Below are positions 52,945-61,055 of a DNA stretch of 64,000 bases, one piece after another. Under the pieces are notes generated by a model that was not told the origin of the DNA, did no database searches, and worked only from the letters and a program-made list of their open reading frames with translations. Numbering within the stretch: position 1 is the first letter of the stretch; every line of letters begins with the position of its first letter. Source of the DNA: Danxiaibacter flavus (GTDB taxonomy: Bacteria > Bacteroidota > Bacteroidia > Chitinophagales > Chitinophagaceae). The stretch is taken from the NCBI RefSeq assembly GCF_041060425.1, contig NZ_JAULBC010000003.1:124001-188000 (forward strand), written 5' to 3'. Made by a program: the position numbers and the translations under genes.

Positions 52945-53340
52945 TTAACTGAACGATGATAGCTCCAGCGGTATTTTTTCAAACCAGACTTCTATTTCAT
53001 AGCCGTCAGGGTCACTTACAAAAGCAAAAGGTTCACCCGACACAAATTCTCCTTTCTCCTTTATTGTTCCTCCTGCTGTTGACACTTCATCTTCCAATTG
53101 TTCTATATCCTTCGGATCAACCAGTCTGAAGCCAAAATGGATAATGCTGCCACCGTTGGGTTGAACAAATTCAGATTGTTCAAAAACAATGATATCTTTC
53201 GAGCCTGGTGTTTGAACCTGTGCAAAATCTGCTTTTTGATACATGACTCTCACACCAAACACTTGCTGGTAAAAGGAAAGAGATCTGGCGATGTCTTTTA
53301 CTTTGAGCGCTATATGGGTAAGGCCGTAAGTGGAAATCAT
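52945..53340 (-). CDS. VOC-superfamily (glyoxalase-like) protein
   Basis: From the ATG at 53340 (MISTYGLTHIALKVKDIARSLSFYQQVFG) the protein has 131 residues of the vicinal-oxygen-chelate fold, with two beta-alpha-beta-beta-beta units. Metal-site candidates are His-9 (LTHIALKV), His-70 in SIIHFGFRL and Glu near the end in DPDGYEIEVW. It could be a lactoylglutathione lyase-like or antibiotic-resistance-type enzyme; the sequence does not decide. The ORF reads 21 codons further upstream but starts with a TTG-like region. A TACCTTTG element ends six bases before the ATG. Confidence 0.82.
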   Translation of the reverse strand: MISTYGLTHIALKVKDIARSLSFYQQVFGVRVMYQKADFAQVQTPGSKDIIVFEQSEFVQPNGGSIIHFGFRLVDPKDIEQLEDEVSTAGGTIKEKGEFVSGEPFAFVSDPDGYEIEVWFEKIPLELSSFS

Positions 53341-53346
53341 AGGGTA

Positions 53347-53354
53347 CAAAGGTA
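53347..53354 (-). promoter_or_regulatory. -7 element of the VOC gene, next to the ATG
   Basis: Minus-strand TACCTTTG (full TAnnTTTG match) ends six bases before the ATG, again implying a leaderless or nearly leaderless transcript. Confidence 0.45.
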
Positions 53355-53468
53355 ATTTGAAATGGATGATGGTAGCGAGAATGCGTTTTCTACTGCATCT
53401 CACAAATGTTCAGGATCCATACCGGATTTCCTAACAGATGCCGCGGTAAATTCCAGAGAACTGCATTT

Positions 53469-54485
53469 TCACTTTAACATGTTCGCCAGAAAGGTATTTA
53501 TGTCACTGTCTCTCTGCTGAAGCATCTCTTTTGTTGCAGACACTAAGTATTCCATTGTTTCCGGGCTAGAGTTCGTTGTTTCTGAATGCTCGTCAGTATC
53601 TATTGCAAATTTTAACCGTAAATAATTTCCTTCCTCCATGATTTCCTCCATTTCATAGTCGGTTGCCCGATTAACGCCGCGCATCATGATTTCACTTATC
53701 TGTTGAGCCCAATAAATTTCTCCTTTGTTTTGCGTATCTGAGTCGCTTACTTTGCCGGTATAACTTCCGGTACCCAGTGAAAGCACAAATACGTTCTTGT
53801 AGTCAATCTCTAACCCATCAGGAAAAGATGGCATGTAGTCGTGATGATACTTCGAGAATTCAACCAGGGCAGCCATTGAAGGATTGTTAACGAAAACCCC
53901 TCCATCAATACAATTTCTCTTGGGATCCTCAGTGTCATTTGGGTAAACAAATTCATAAGATGGCAGATAGCTTGGGCCGGCGGAAGTTGCCCGACAAACA
54001 TCAAATAGCAATGCATTTTGCTCGGGATTTTTCCTTGCAGCCCGGGATTTAAAGAATAATGGCAAATTGTTATTTAGGTCGTATGAGCATACCATAATAT
54101 CATTAAGGCAGTCCAACATTCTGTAATTTTTCAAAACATCTGTAAACACTGCATTTATACCGGAATCGCTAAATTTGGGCTTAAAAAGGTCTTCAGCATC
54201 ATGAAACAACTTACCCAATCTGGTACGTTCGGGGAATATTTCATGACCTCTGTGAACATACACATCCATGATGTCATCCAATGTGTACAAAGGATTAGCC
54301 GGATCAACCGGGTTCTTAATTGACATGGCGGCTGTGATGAGTCCACCCGTTGAAGTGCCCGCAACAAAATTAAATAGCTCGTGTATACGCTTGCCTGTTT
54401 TGGCTTCGATCGCTTTCAACATTGTGAGAGGCACCACACCTCTTAGTCCACCGCCATCGATGGAAAGAATGCAATACTTTGCCAT
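53469..54485 (-). CDS. Patatin-like phospholipase
   Basis: Cytoplasmic acyl hydrolase of 338 residues with the Ser-Asp dyad. The oxyanion loop DGGGLRGVVPLTM lies near 9-21, the nucleophile Ser in VAGTSTGGLITAA near 42-54 and the Asp in DGGVFVNNPSMAAL near 195. Relatives include general patatins and CapV-type effectors of CBASS defence. No cyclic-nucleotide synthase or other CBASS gene lies nearby, so a defence role is not supported. A charged tail (EYLVSATKEMLQQRDSDIN) follows the catalytic part. Confidence 0.9.
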   Translation of the reverse strand: MAKYCILSIDGGGLRGVVPLTMLKAIEAKTGKRIHELFNFVAGTSTGGLITAAMSIKNPVDPANPLYTLDDIMDVYVHRGHEIFPERTRLGKLFHDAEDLFKPKFSDSGINAVFTDVLKNYRMLDCLNDIMVCSYDLNNNLPLFFKSRAARKNPEQNALLFDVCRATSAGPSYLPSYEFVYPNDTEDPKRNCIDGGVFVNNPSMAALVEFSKYHHDYMPSFPDGLEIDYKNVFVLSLGTGSYTGKVSDSDTQNKGEIYWAQQISEIMMRGVNRATDYEMEEIMEEGNYLRLKFAIDTDEHSETTNSSPETMEYLVSATKEMLQQRDSDINTFLANMLK

Positions 54486-55142
54486 AGATTTTTAGTTTGG
54501 ATAATATGATTTAAGTTGATTTAATTTTTGGAGGTTAACAGACCAGTATTTAATGATATAGACGACCTTGTTTTTCGTGAATAAAAGTTTTTAAAAAGAC
54601 GTACGGCCTGGAAATAACTGGGATGTAAACCAGCATAATAAGGTATTTCATTCCGATGCCAACTCTTTTTAAAAGATATATGGCATAGCATGATTGGTTC
54701 ATTTTTTTTTACAAAACAAATTGCTTTAGCAGCATGAAATCAATTTTGAACGCAGCTAATAGGAGAAAGTCAAGACAGGCAAAGGACTCTCACATCAATC
54801 TTTATACAGCTTCTTCTATGTTTAAGGTTAAACTGATACTAATTTATTTTTTGTTTTTGAAAATTGCAATTTATTCAAAAAAATAAATTAGCACTTACGT
54901 AATATTTAATTTCGCTTTAACATCGAGTAGCCGTGTATGGTTATTGTTTTTCCTTTGGATTATTCAATTGTTGAAATGCGAAAATGAAATAGAATATCAA
55001 TCTTGACAACCGGAAAAACACTGTATTAGACAGATCGTTTTCCTGTATCTGCAAGAGAAAAACAACCTTTAAGCTTTAAGCTGTTGCAGCAATTAAAAAT
55101 GTACGCTAGTTTGTGGGTATTATAAACCTTTAAATCTTTTTT
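54486..55142. other. AT-rich divergent spacer
   Basis: About 650 bases between the patatin gene and the unknown gene at 55143. AT-rich with homopolymer runs. No convincing promoter, RNA or repeat was recognised apart from two AAGCTTTAAGCTG-like units near 55070. Confidence 0.5.
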
Positions 55143-55649
55143 ATGGACCCTATTAAGAAAATTCCGGGCAAGGATTTTGTCGGCAACAATGTTGTTGATA
55201 CAGATCTTAATCTTCCTATTCAGGACAATAGCGCAGTTGCCGGCTATGGCTTGCCGATTACCCTTCCTTTATGCAGGCAGATTTTTTCCGACTACGATGC
55301 CAACCAACAGCAGATTTCCAGTTTTTTATCGCAGCTGCCGCCCAGCCCACCATTAGATAATATTATCGCAGGTTTAGATCCGTCAAAACAAGTTGCTGCC
55401 GGGATCTACGGACGAGAAGCCCTCCTTGATATCCTTAGCCAGGCAGGATGCGAAGGCATTATGTATATCAACTGCATTTATGACCAGCAGGATTCCATTA
55501 TTCTGTTAGGTGTCGATAGCAATGGGAATCCAATTGGCGGCGCAGCGGCCTTCGCTGCTCCAACCAGAGCGGCTACAGATCCTGTTATTTACGAAGTAAA
55601 AGGAGGAGCTCAAACCCGTGATCAGGTTAAAACCTTGCTTGGCATATAA
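55143..55649 (+). CDS. Protein of unknown function
   Basis: A 168-residue soluble protein without signal or membrane segments. The N-terminus is polar and Pro-containing (GKDFVGNNVVDTDLNLPIQDNS). The second half has GREALLDILSQAGCEGIMYINCIYDQQDSIILLGVDSNGNPI near 90-131. The alternation of hydrophobic strands and two Cys residues suggests a small alpha/beta fold. The family was not recognised. It is 61 bases upstream of the 7-TM gene and likely co-transcribed with it and the two-component pair, so it may be part of that signalling unit. Confidence 0.6.
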   Translation: MDPIKKIPGKDFVGNNVVDTDLNLPIQDNSAVAGYGLPITLPLCRQIFSDYDANQQQISSFLSQLPPSPPLDNIIAGLDPSKQVAAGIYGREALLDILSQAGCEGIMYINCIYDQQDSIILLGVDSNGNPIGGAAAFAAPTRAATDPVIYEVKGGAQTRDQVKTLLGI

Positions 55650-55710
55650 ATCCCAAAGTAAAAAATCATTTAAATTATCGCCTCCTAAACCCGATAATAC
55701 ATTACGTAAA

Positions 55711-56364
55711 ATGCCTGCAGTTTTAGACATCATATATTACGTGCTTTTTTTTACTGCATTTTATTTCAGCTTTAAGGCCTCGCCAAAAAATTTGCGGGGC
55801 CTTAAAGTTCTTCGTATATTACTAGGAGTAGGAATTTCTTTTGAGTTGCTTCATGATCTTCTTACTTTTTTACCGATGCTAAAAAACAAGCTATACTACC
55901 TTTATATGCCGGTTGAATATGCTTTACTTTCTGCTTTTTTTTATGTGTCAGTTAGTAAAAATGGCCTTAAGCGCGCCATCCTGTTTTTTTTCCCGGTTTA
56001 CCTTGCCCTTGTTACATACTTTTCATTTCACTATTATCATTTTAACGAGTTTCCCTCCCTTGTATACAATCTTGGAGGCTTTTTAAACATCATTTGGGCG
56101 ACACTGGCATTGTTTAATATTGAAATTGAGATTGAAAGACCAATTTACGAATTGCCAAATTTTTGGGTGTATTCAGCAATTTTGATTTTATACATGGGCA
56201 TCTTTTTTTATAACGGCGTTTATAATTATTTTTTACAAAGAGAAACTGAATTGGCAAAGTCGCTTCGAAACGTTATTAACTTAAACTTTAATTACCTGTT
56301 TTATATTATCCTGATCTATGCATTCATATGTTCGATTCGACTGAAGAAATATATTATTCGCTGA
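55711..56364 (+). CDS. Seven-transmembrane protein, likely sensor partner
   Basis: Protein of 217 residues from the ATG at 55711 (MPAVLDIIYYVLFFTAFYFSF). About seven hydrophobic helices cover nearly the whole length, for example LKVLRILLGVGISFELLHDLL and the YILILYMGIFFYNG-like sixth helix. Loops are short, with few charged residues. The gene overlaps the histidine-kinase gene by 37 bases, so the two are translationally coupled. It may sense a signal in the membrane and pass it to the kinase, though this is inference. The ORF reads further upstream to 55618 but those codons overlap the preceding gene. Confidence 0.65.
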   Translation: MPAVLDIIYYVLFFTAFYFSFKASPKNLRGLKVLRILLGVGISFELLHDLLTFLPMLKNKLYYLYMPVEYALLSAFFYVSVSKNGLKRAILFFFPVYLALVTYFSFHYYHFNEFPSLVYNLGGFLNIIWATLALFNIEIEIERPIYELPNFWVYSAILILYMGIFFYNGVYNYFLQRETELAKSLRNVINLNFNYLFYIILIYAFICSIRLKKYIIR

Positions 56365-57152
56365 TTGCAGGCGTGGCCCTGATGTTTTTTGTCGCGGTCA
56401 TTTTTGTATTGACCATCATAAAATATCAGAACAGCTTGAACCGGCATCAGCGGGATAAGCTTAAACTCCAGGCACAATTTGCTCAAACCCTGCTACAATC
56501 CCAACTGGAAATCCAGGAACAAACACTCCAACAATTAAGCCGTGAGTTGCACGACAATCTGGGGCAAGTCGCCAGTCTTATTAAAATAAATTTGCATACT
56601 TTACAACTAAATGATTCTGCTAAAGCAAACCGGAAACTTGAAGACACACGCGAATTGACCAGGCGTTTAATTGGCGACATCAAATCCTTATCAGTAAGTT
56701 TAAGTAGCGATAATGTGATGCAGAGCGGCCTTGTTAAAGCCCTCGAAATGGAAATGGAACGGATTAACAGAACAGAATTATTTACGGCAAGGTTTGAAAT
56801 GAATGAGACTATTCCGGAGATTGACAACAATAAAGCAATCATTCTTTACCGGATGATGCAGGAAACGCTGAACAATGCTGTTAAACACAGCATGGCGCAA
56901 AATATACATCTGCACATTTTTACAAGGGGAAATTTTGTTATATTTACTCTGACAGATGATGGCAAAGGATTTAACGTGGAGGAAAGGATGACAGGCGGCG
57001 GTGCCGGCTTGTACAACCTTAAAAAACGAGCCACACTGATTGACGCAAACCTGTCCATAAAAAGTACTCCTGGCACAGGGACAAATATAACCATTGAATT
57101 TCCTAACATATATGCCCCAAACACCTCAAGTGAAGCTAGCCCTGGTGGATGA
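56328..57152 (+). CDS. Sensor histidine kinase, HisKA_3 (NarX/LiaS-like) type
   Basis: Protein of 274 residues. One TM helix (SLIAGVALMFFVAVIFVLTI) lies near 12-31, and a coiled region follows. The HisKA_3 phospho-acceptor is His in SRELHDNLGQVASLI near 75. HATPase_c (about 165-265) has the N box in MQETLNNAVKHSM, DDGKGFN, a GGGAGLYNLKKRA G2 loop and GTGTNITIEFP. No large extracellular sensor is present, which fits signal input from the 7-TM protein encoded upstream. It overlaps the regulator gene by 41 bases. Confidence 0.9.
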   Translation: MFDSTEEIYYSLIAGVALMFFVAVIFVLTIIKYQNSLNRHQRDKLKLQAQFAQTLLQSQLEIQEQTLQQLSRELHDNLGQVASLIKINLHTLQLNDSAKANRKLEDTRELTRRLIGDIKSLSVSLSSDNVMQSGLVKALEMEMERINRTELFTARFEMNETIPEIDNNKAIILYRMMQETLNNAVKHSMAQNIHLHIFTRGNFVIFTLTDDGKGFNVEERMTGGGAGLYNLKKRATLIDANLSIKSTPGTGTNITIEFPNIYAPNTSSEASPGG

Positions 57153-57780
57153 CCATACCCTTTTCCGCAAAGGCCTTATCAGCCTGATTGAAATGGTTGG
57201 CGATAATTACTGTATTTTATTTGAAGCAGATGATGGCAAAGATCTGCAGACCAAGATCAGCAAAGACAATGAACCGGACATTATACTAATGGACATTCAT
57301 ATGCCTAACATGAATGGCTTTGAAACGGTTGAATGGCTCAATGCAAATTACCCCCTCGTTAAAGTTCTGGTAGTGAGTATGATTGAAAAGGAAGATACCA
57401 TTGTAAAAATGCTGCGACTTGGCGTAAAGGGCTATTTATGTAAAGATGTAGAACCAAAAGAAATGGGTGAAGCGCTTCGTTCGGTTATGAACAAAGGATT
57501 TTATTACACGGATTTTATCACAGGCAAACTTGTGCATTCGCTTCAGTTTGAAAATAGTGGAAGTCAGCAAAAAAAGCTACCAGTAGTATTGAACGAAAGG
57601 GAAACTGAATTTTTAAAACACGCTTGCAGCGAGCTGACCTATAACGAAATTGCATCTTTAATGTATCTCAGTCCTAAAACCATCGATGGCTATCGCAACA
57701 CGCTGTTTGAAAAGCTGAATGTAAAGAGCCGCGTTGGTCTTGCTTTGTTCGCTGTTAGAAACGGACTGGTTGAATTGTAA
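57112..57780 (+). CDS. NarL/FixJ-family response regulator
   Basis: From the ATG at 57112 (MPQTPQVKLALVDDHTLFRKGL) it has 222 residues. The receiver domain (about 8-128) has the phospho-Asp in IILMDIHMPNMNGFE near 62 and the Lys in KGYLCKDVEP near 112. The LuxR-type HTH (about 155-220) shows LNERETEFLKHACSELTYNEIASLMYLSPKTIDGYRNTLFEKLNVKSRVGL. It pairs with the kinase in the preceding overlapping gene. Targets are unknown. Confidence 0.93.
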   Translation: MPQTPQVKLALVDDHTLFRKGLISLIEMVGDNYCILFEADDGKDLQTKISKDNEPDIILMDIHMPNMNGFETVEWLNANYPLVKVLVVSMIEKEDTIVKMLRLGVKGYLCKDVEPKEMGEALRSVMNKGFYYTDFITGKLVHSLQFENSGSQQKKLPVVLNERETEFLKHACSELTYNEIASLMYLSPKTIDGYRNTLFEKLNVKSRVGLALFAVRNGLVEL

Positions 57781-58091
57781 AATGAACTTCATCGCTAAAT
57801 TCACTTTGATTACTTTCGCATGACAACAACAAATATCTCTAACAGAACGCTTCATAAAAAGGGTTTAGGATCAATTTTTATGTGATTGAAAGTTATTCGG
57901 ATCACCATATCAGGTTAGGGTTTCTGCCTTTGATATGATAAAGATACTTCTCATAAAAGCGTTTTGTAACAGGAAAAACCCCTGATTTTGCAGAGGAAAA
58001 CACCTTTAAATTTATGCTATGGTAAACTTTCTGTCGCATCTGGATAGAACCGGATGCGGTTTGCACTTTTAAATGGAGATACGTAAAATGC
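57781..58091. other. Spacer between convergent genes
   Basis: About 310 bases between the response-regulator gene and the first giant gene. No gene, terminator or repeat was recognised. Confidence 0.45.
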
Positions 58092-60881
58092 TTAAACCTC
58101 CTTATCCCTCACATTATCAAATTCCAACCCGCTATCCGCTTCGCCCCTTCCAGTATACTTTCTTCTTCCCAACCATGTTATCACACAACCATCTAACCAA
58201 CGCGTGCGTTGCCAGGTGCGTTCTATGATCGCTCCGCTGCGCGGCACTTCTTCTTCGAAGATGGTGTAGGCGCCCCAGGTGTTTGTAGTGGCATTGTAAC
58301 CGGTACGCAAAAGTTCAGTACGTGGCCGTACTCTTTCTATTGTTCTGCCTGGAATGATGCGTGGCATGGCTGCGCGGCGAAGTTGTATTTCGCGGCTTGT
58401 AACGCTATCTATTCTTTGCGGGATAAAGGGAATCCAGTTTTCGGGAACTGTTGTGCCTAACTGGTATTCGATCGCTGCTGTATTATTTGCAGGCGGCGCA
58501 GCGGGTGGCGCTATGGTAATGCTTTGCAGGTATTTGAGCAGGCGTCTTGCGGCATCCCAGCCTTCGATGCCAATACCTTTGCCGTTTGGTATGATGTTTT
58601 CTATGCCCCAGACAAGATTGGCCATCTCGTCACGCATCAGGCTGACGGATTCAAGCGGATCGCCTTCCATCACTTTTATTGTTGATGGCGGAATAAATAA
58701 TCTTGTATCAGCAATGCCGCCTCCGTAATTGCGGCGGAATAAATTAAACATGGTCCAGCGTTGCCAGTCCGTGCTGTCGCCAGCCCCAGCAGGTTGTATG
58801 CTGGTGTATTGTCCAAAAACATCTTTTACAGTTATGCTTTGCGTAGAGCAGATGTTTCCTGCGTCAACAGCAAAAGGAAGCAGCATCCAATCGTTGCTAT
58901 AGATCAGTGCAAACTCTGCCAGTAATAGTTTGGCAGGTTCGGTTGTATCGGGTTTAATTCCACCAAGATCAACTTTGTAATCTTCAAATTTCCACCATCT
59001 TCTGTTGGGCATTCCGGGAAATTGAAGATCGCCGGGCAAGACGGTGATCACTTTGCGGCTGATCAGATCCGGCGTATAACCGGTCAACAAGCCTGCGTCG
59101 TAATTGCTGCTTTTTGTTTCTATATCAAAATTGTACCAGTCAAGGTGACCAGATGCATATTCATCTGCGGTTAACACTGTCACCGCGGAGTTGCTATCCG
59201 GAGCTGATGTATGGAACTGGTATTCCAGTTGTGAAGCATTCCATGCTGAATCAGTCGCGATTGCAGGCTGACTGTAAATACTCTCAAACCATTGCACAAA
59301 TTCAGTTGCTGTGTTATTGATCAACGTTGTAATAGCCGGCGATGGAGATGTTATAAAAGAATCGGCCGTGGTTCCTGTCTTCAATGCTTTGTAGAGTACA
59401 TTTCCGTCGATGGCACGTCCGTTAGCCAACGCCGCATACCAATGCAGCATGGAGTTATCGCTGTAAATTTCAGGAAAATTAGTGTTAGGCGTAGGCAGTA
59501 CAAAATGTAACGAAGCATTTGCTTTAAATCCATTTAAGACAGCTGTTATCATAGCAGGTGCAATGGGTGTTGGATCTGCAGTGAGTTTTGCCTCTAACAG
59601 TCTTAGCCAGTGCTTGCCCATTTCTAGTCGTAAAGTAAGGTCAGGCTGTACAACTTCCCGCTCAACAATTGTTTCGAGCGGCTGTTGATTGGTTAAGGGT
59701 TTTGCAGGATTTTTATGTAAGGAATATTTGCCGACCGGCGAAGTTTGCATATCCACCCTCATTTCAACCGGTGTGCCTGTATCTTCTGCAGCAAATTCTC
59801 CCATCTGCCACTGGCGGCTCAAGATCCACAGTGCATCTCTCATTTCGGCTCGCAATACACGCTTGAAGTTATTTGTTCTTGGCCGAGGCTCAAGTCTGTT
59901 CCAGCTCAATACGGCAGGCACATGAAATTCCATACTAGCGCCGGTAGCAACAACATCTACAAACTTCGTGTACATATAATCTGCTGATGCAGTATACGTG
60001 GCATATAGAGGATTCTTGGTGCCTTCTCTGAGCATCACGTCTACATCAGTTTTTTTACCGCTGTCCAGGTTGTACAGCATTGATGCACCAAGTATATTAT
60101 TAACCTGTTTGCTCCGGAAGTCTGCGTTATTGTTATCAAAGCCACCGTCTTTATAATTTCCCAACCCAATGCGTTTCGCAAAACTGTTGTAACTGTTAGC
60201 GATAGCTCCTTTGGTATTTGTATAATAATTCAGCAGGTTGTTGCTTATCGTATCCTGCATATTGTAACTCATGCTTAGCACATCAACAAAAGCGGTTATT
60301 TTATCTGTGCCGGAATATTGCGCGTAAAAAGTATCTAGTAATGCCGGATTGAGCTTGGGAGGAGGCGCTCCGGGAATTGTCGGAATGGTTGCTTTCTGCG
60401 CGAATTGAAAGATTGCCTGCGCAAGTGTTCCCTGGAAAGAGACCAGTTCAAGACTGGAACCTAGCTTTAACCTGGCGTCTGGCGAAGTAATTTCCGGTTT
60501 GCTAAACCTTGCTTCAATACAGGTTAGCAAATAGCTGATGTTAACGATTCGATAGCCGATTCTTAAACTTGATGATTTGCGAATTGTACCGGCAGCCTGC
60601 GACAATGCGGGATCCGTTAGCCATTCCGGTGGACTTACCACATTTGCAGTTCCGGGAAGTATTCTATCCAAATCTAATTTACCGGATAGTGGTGATGGAA
60701 CACGCTTATCCATCAGCAACTTTCTTATTGCGGCAATAACGTCAATGCCTTTCAGTCCTCTTTTTGCAGCATCTGCTTCTAATGTAGCAAGCGCCTGGAT
60801 AAAGGCGTCAAACTCTTTTCCAATTCCTGTCGGAAAGGAATTCTTTTGAAAAGTATCGTTGCGCGTAATATCGTTTTCCAT
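58092..60881 (-). CDS. Large conserved protein of unknown function (giant 1)
   Basis: Protein of 929 residues without signal or TM segments. Features are an N-terminal helical region (about 15-60), a motif RAEMRDALWILSRQWQMGEF near 343-362 and a segment WWKFEDYKVDLGGIKPD near 625-641. A further motif, LFIPPSTIKVMEGDPLESVSLMRDEMANLVWGIE, lies near 725-758, and the Arg-rich C-terminus ends in WLDGCVITWLGRRKYTGRG. The first and third motifs are unusually Trp-, Arg- and Met-rich and look conserved. No catalytic triad or known domain was recognised. Probably soluble. It is 153 bases downstream of the second giant gene, with inverted TTGACAA repeats in between. Confidence 0.75.
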   Translation of the reverse strand: MENDITRNDTFQKNSFPTGIGKEFDAFIQALATLEADAAKRGLKGIDVIAAIRKLLMDKRVPSPLSGKLDLDRILPGTANVVSPPEWLTDPALSQAAGTIRKSSSLRIGYRIVNISYLLTCIEARFSKPEITSPDARLKLGSSLELVSFQGTLAQAIFQFAQKATIPTIPGAPPPKLNPALLDTFYAQYSGTDKITAFVDVLSMSYNMQDTISNNLLNYYTNTKGAIANSYNSFAKRIGLGNYKDGGFDNNNADFRSKQVNNILGASMLYNLDSGKKTDVDVMLREGTKNPLYATYTASADYMYTKFVDVVATGASMEFHVPAVLSWNRLEPRPRTNNFKRVLRAEMRDALWILSRQWQMGEFAAEDTGTPVEMRVDMQTSPVGKYSLHKNPAKPLTNQQPLETIVEREVVQPDLTLRLEMGKHWLRLLEAKLTADPTPIAPAMITAVLNGFKANASLHFVLPTPNTNFPEIYSDNSMLHWYAALANGRAIDGNVLYKALKTGTTADSFITSPSPAITTLINNTATEFVQWFESIYSQPAIATDSAWNASQLEYQFHTSAPDSNSAVTVLTADEYASGHLDWYNFDIETKSSNYDAGLLTGYTPDLISRKVITVLPGDLQFPGMPNRRWWKFEDYKVDLGGIKPDTTEPAKLLLAEFALIYSNDWMLLPFAVDAGNICSTQSITVKDVFGQYTSIQPAGAGDSTDWQRWTMFNLFRRNYGGGIADTRLFIPPSTIKVMEGDPLESVSLMRDEMANLVWGIENIIPNGKGIGIEGWDAARRLLKYLQSITIAPPAAPPANNTAAIEYQLGTTVPENWIPFIPQRIDSVTSREIQLRRAAMPRIIPGRTIERVRPRTELLRTGYNATTNTWGAYTIFEEEVPRSGAIIERTWQRTRWLDGCVITWLGRRKYTGRGEADSGLEFDNVRDKEV

Positions 60882-60893
60882 CTTTATTTAATT

Positions 60894-61055
60894 GAAAAGT
60901 GACAATTGACAATTGAAAATGATTGACGCGATTAAAGTGGCCGAAGCTCCATGTACCTTTTTGTTACACAGAGGAATACAGGAGAAGACACAGAGTCGCA
61001 CAGAGCTTCTCTCCTTGCAATCCATTGTCAATTTTCAAATATCAATTGTCAATTT
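60894..61055. repeat. Inverted pair of TTGACAA-family arrays between the giant genes
   Basis: AAAGTGACAATTGACAATTG units at 60896-60919 and TTGTCAATTTTCAAATATC-type units at 61023-61054. On the minus strand the second array begins inside the coding end of giant 2: the last codons and the TGA stop are within repeat units. Confidence 0.75.

Noticed and set aside
53469..54485. CBASS or other anti-phage operon around the patatin gene
   Set aside because: No cyclic-oligonucleotide synthase, Cap2/Cap3 or other defence gene is within reach in the window.
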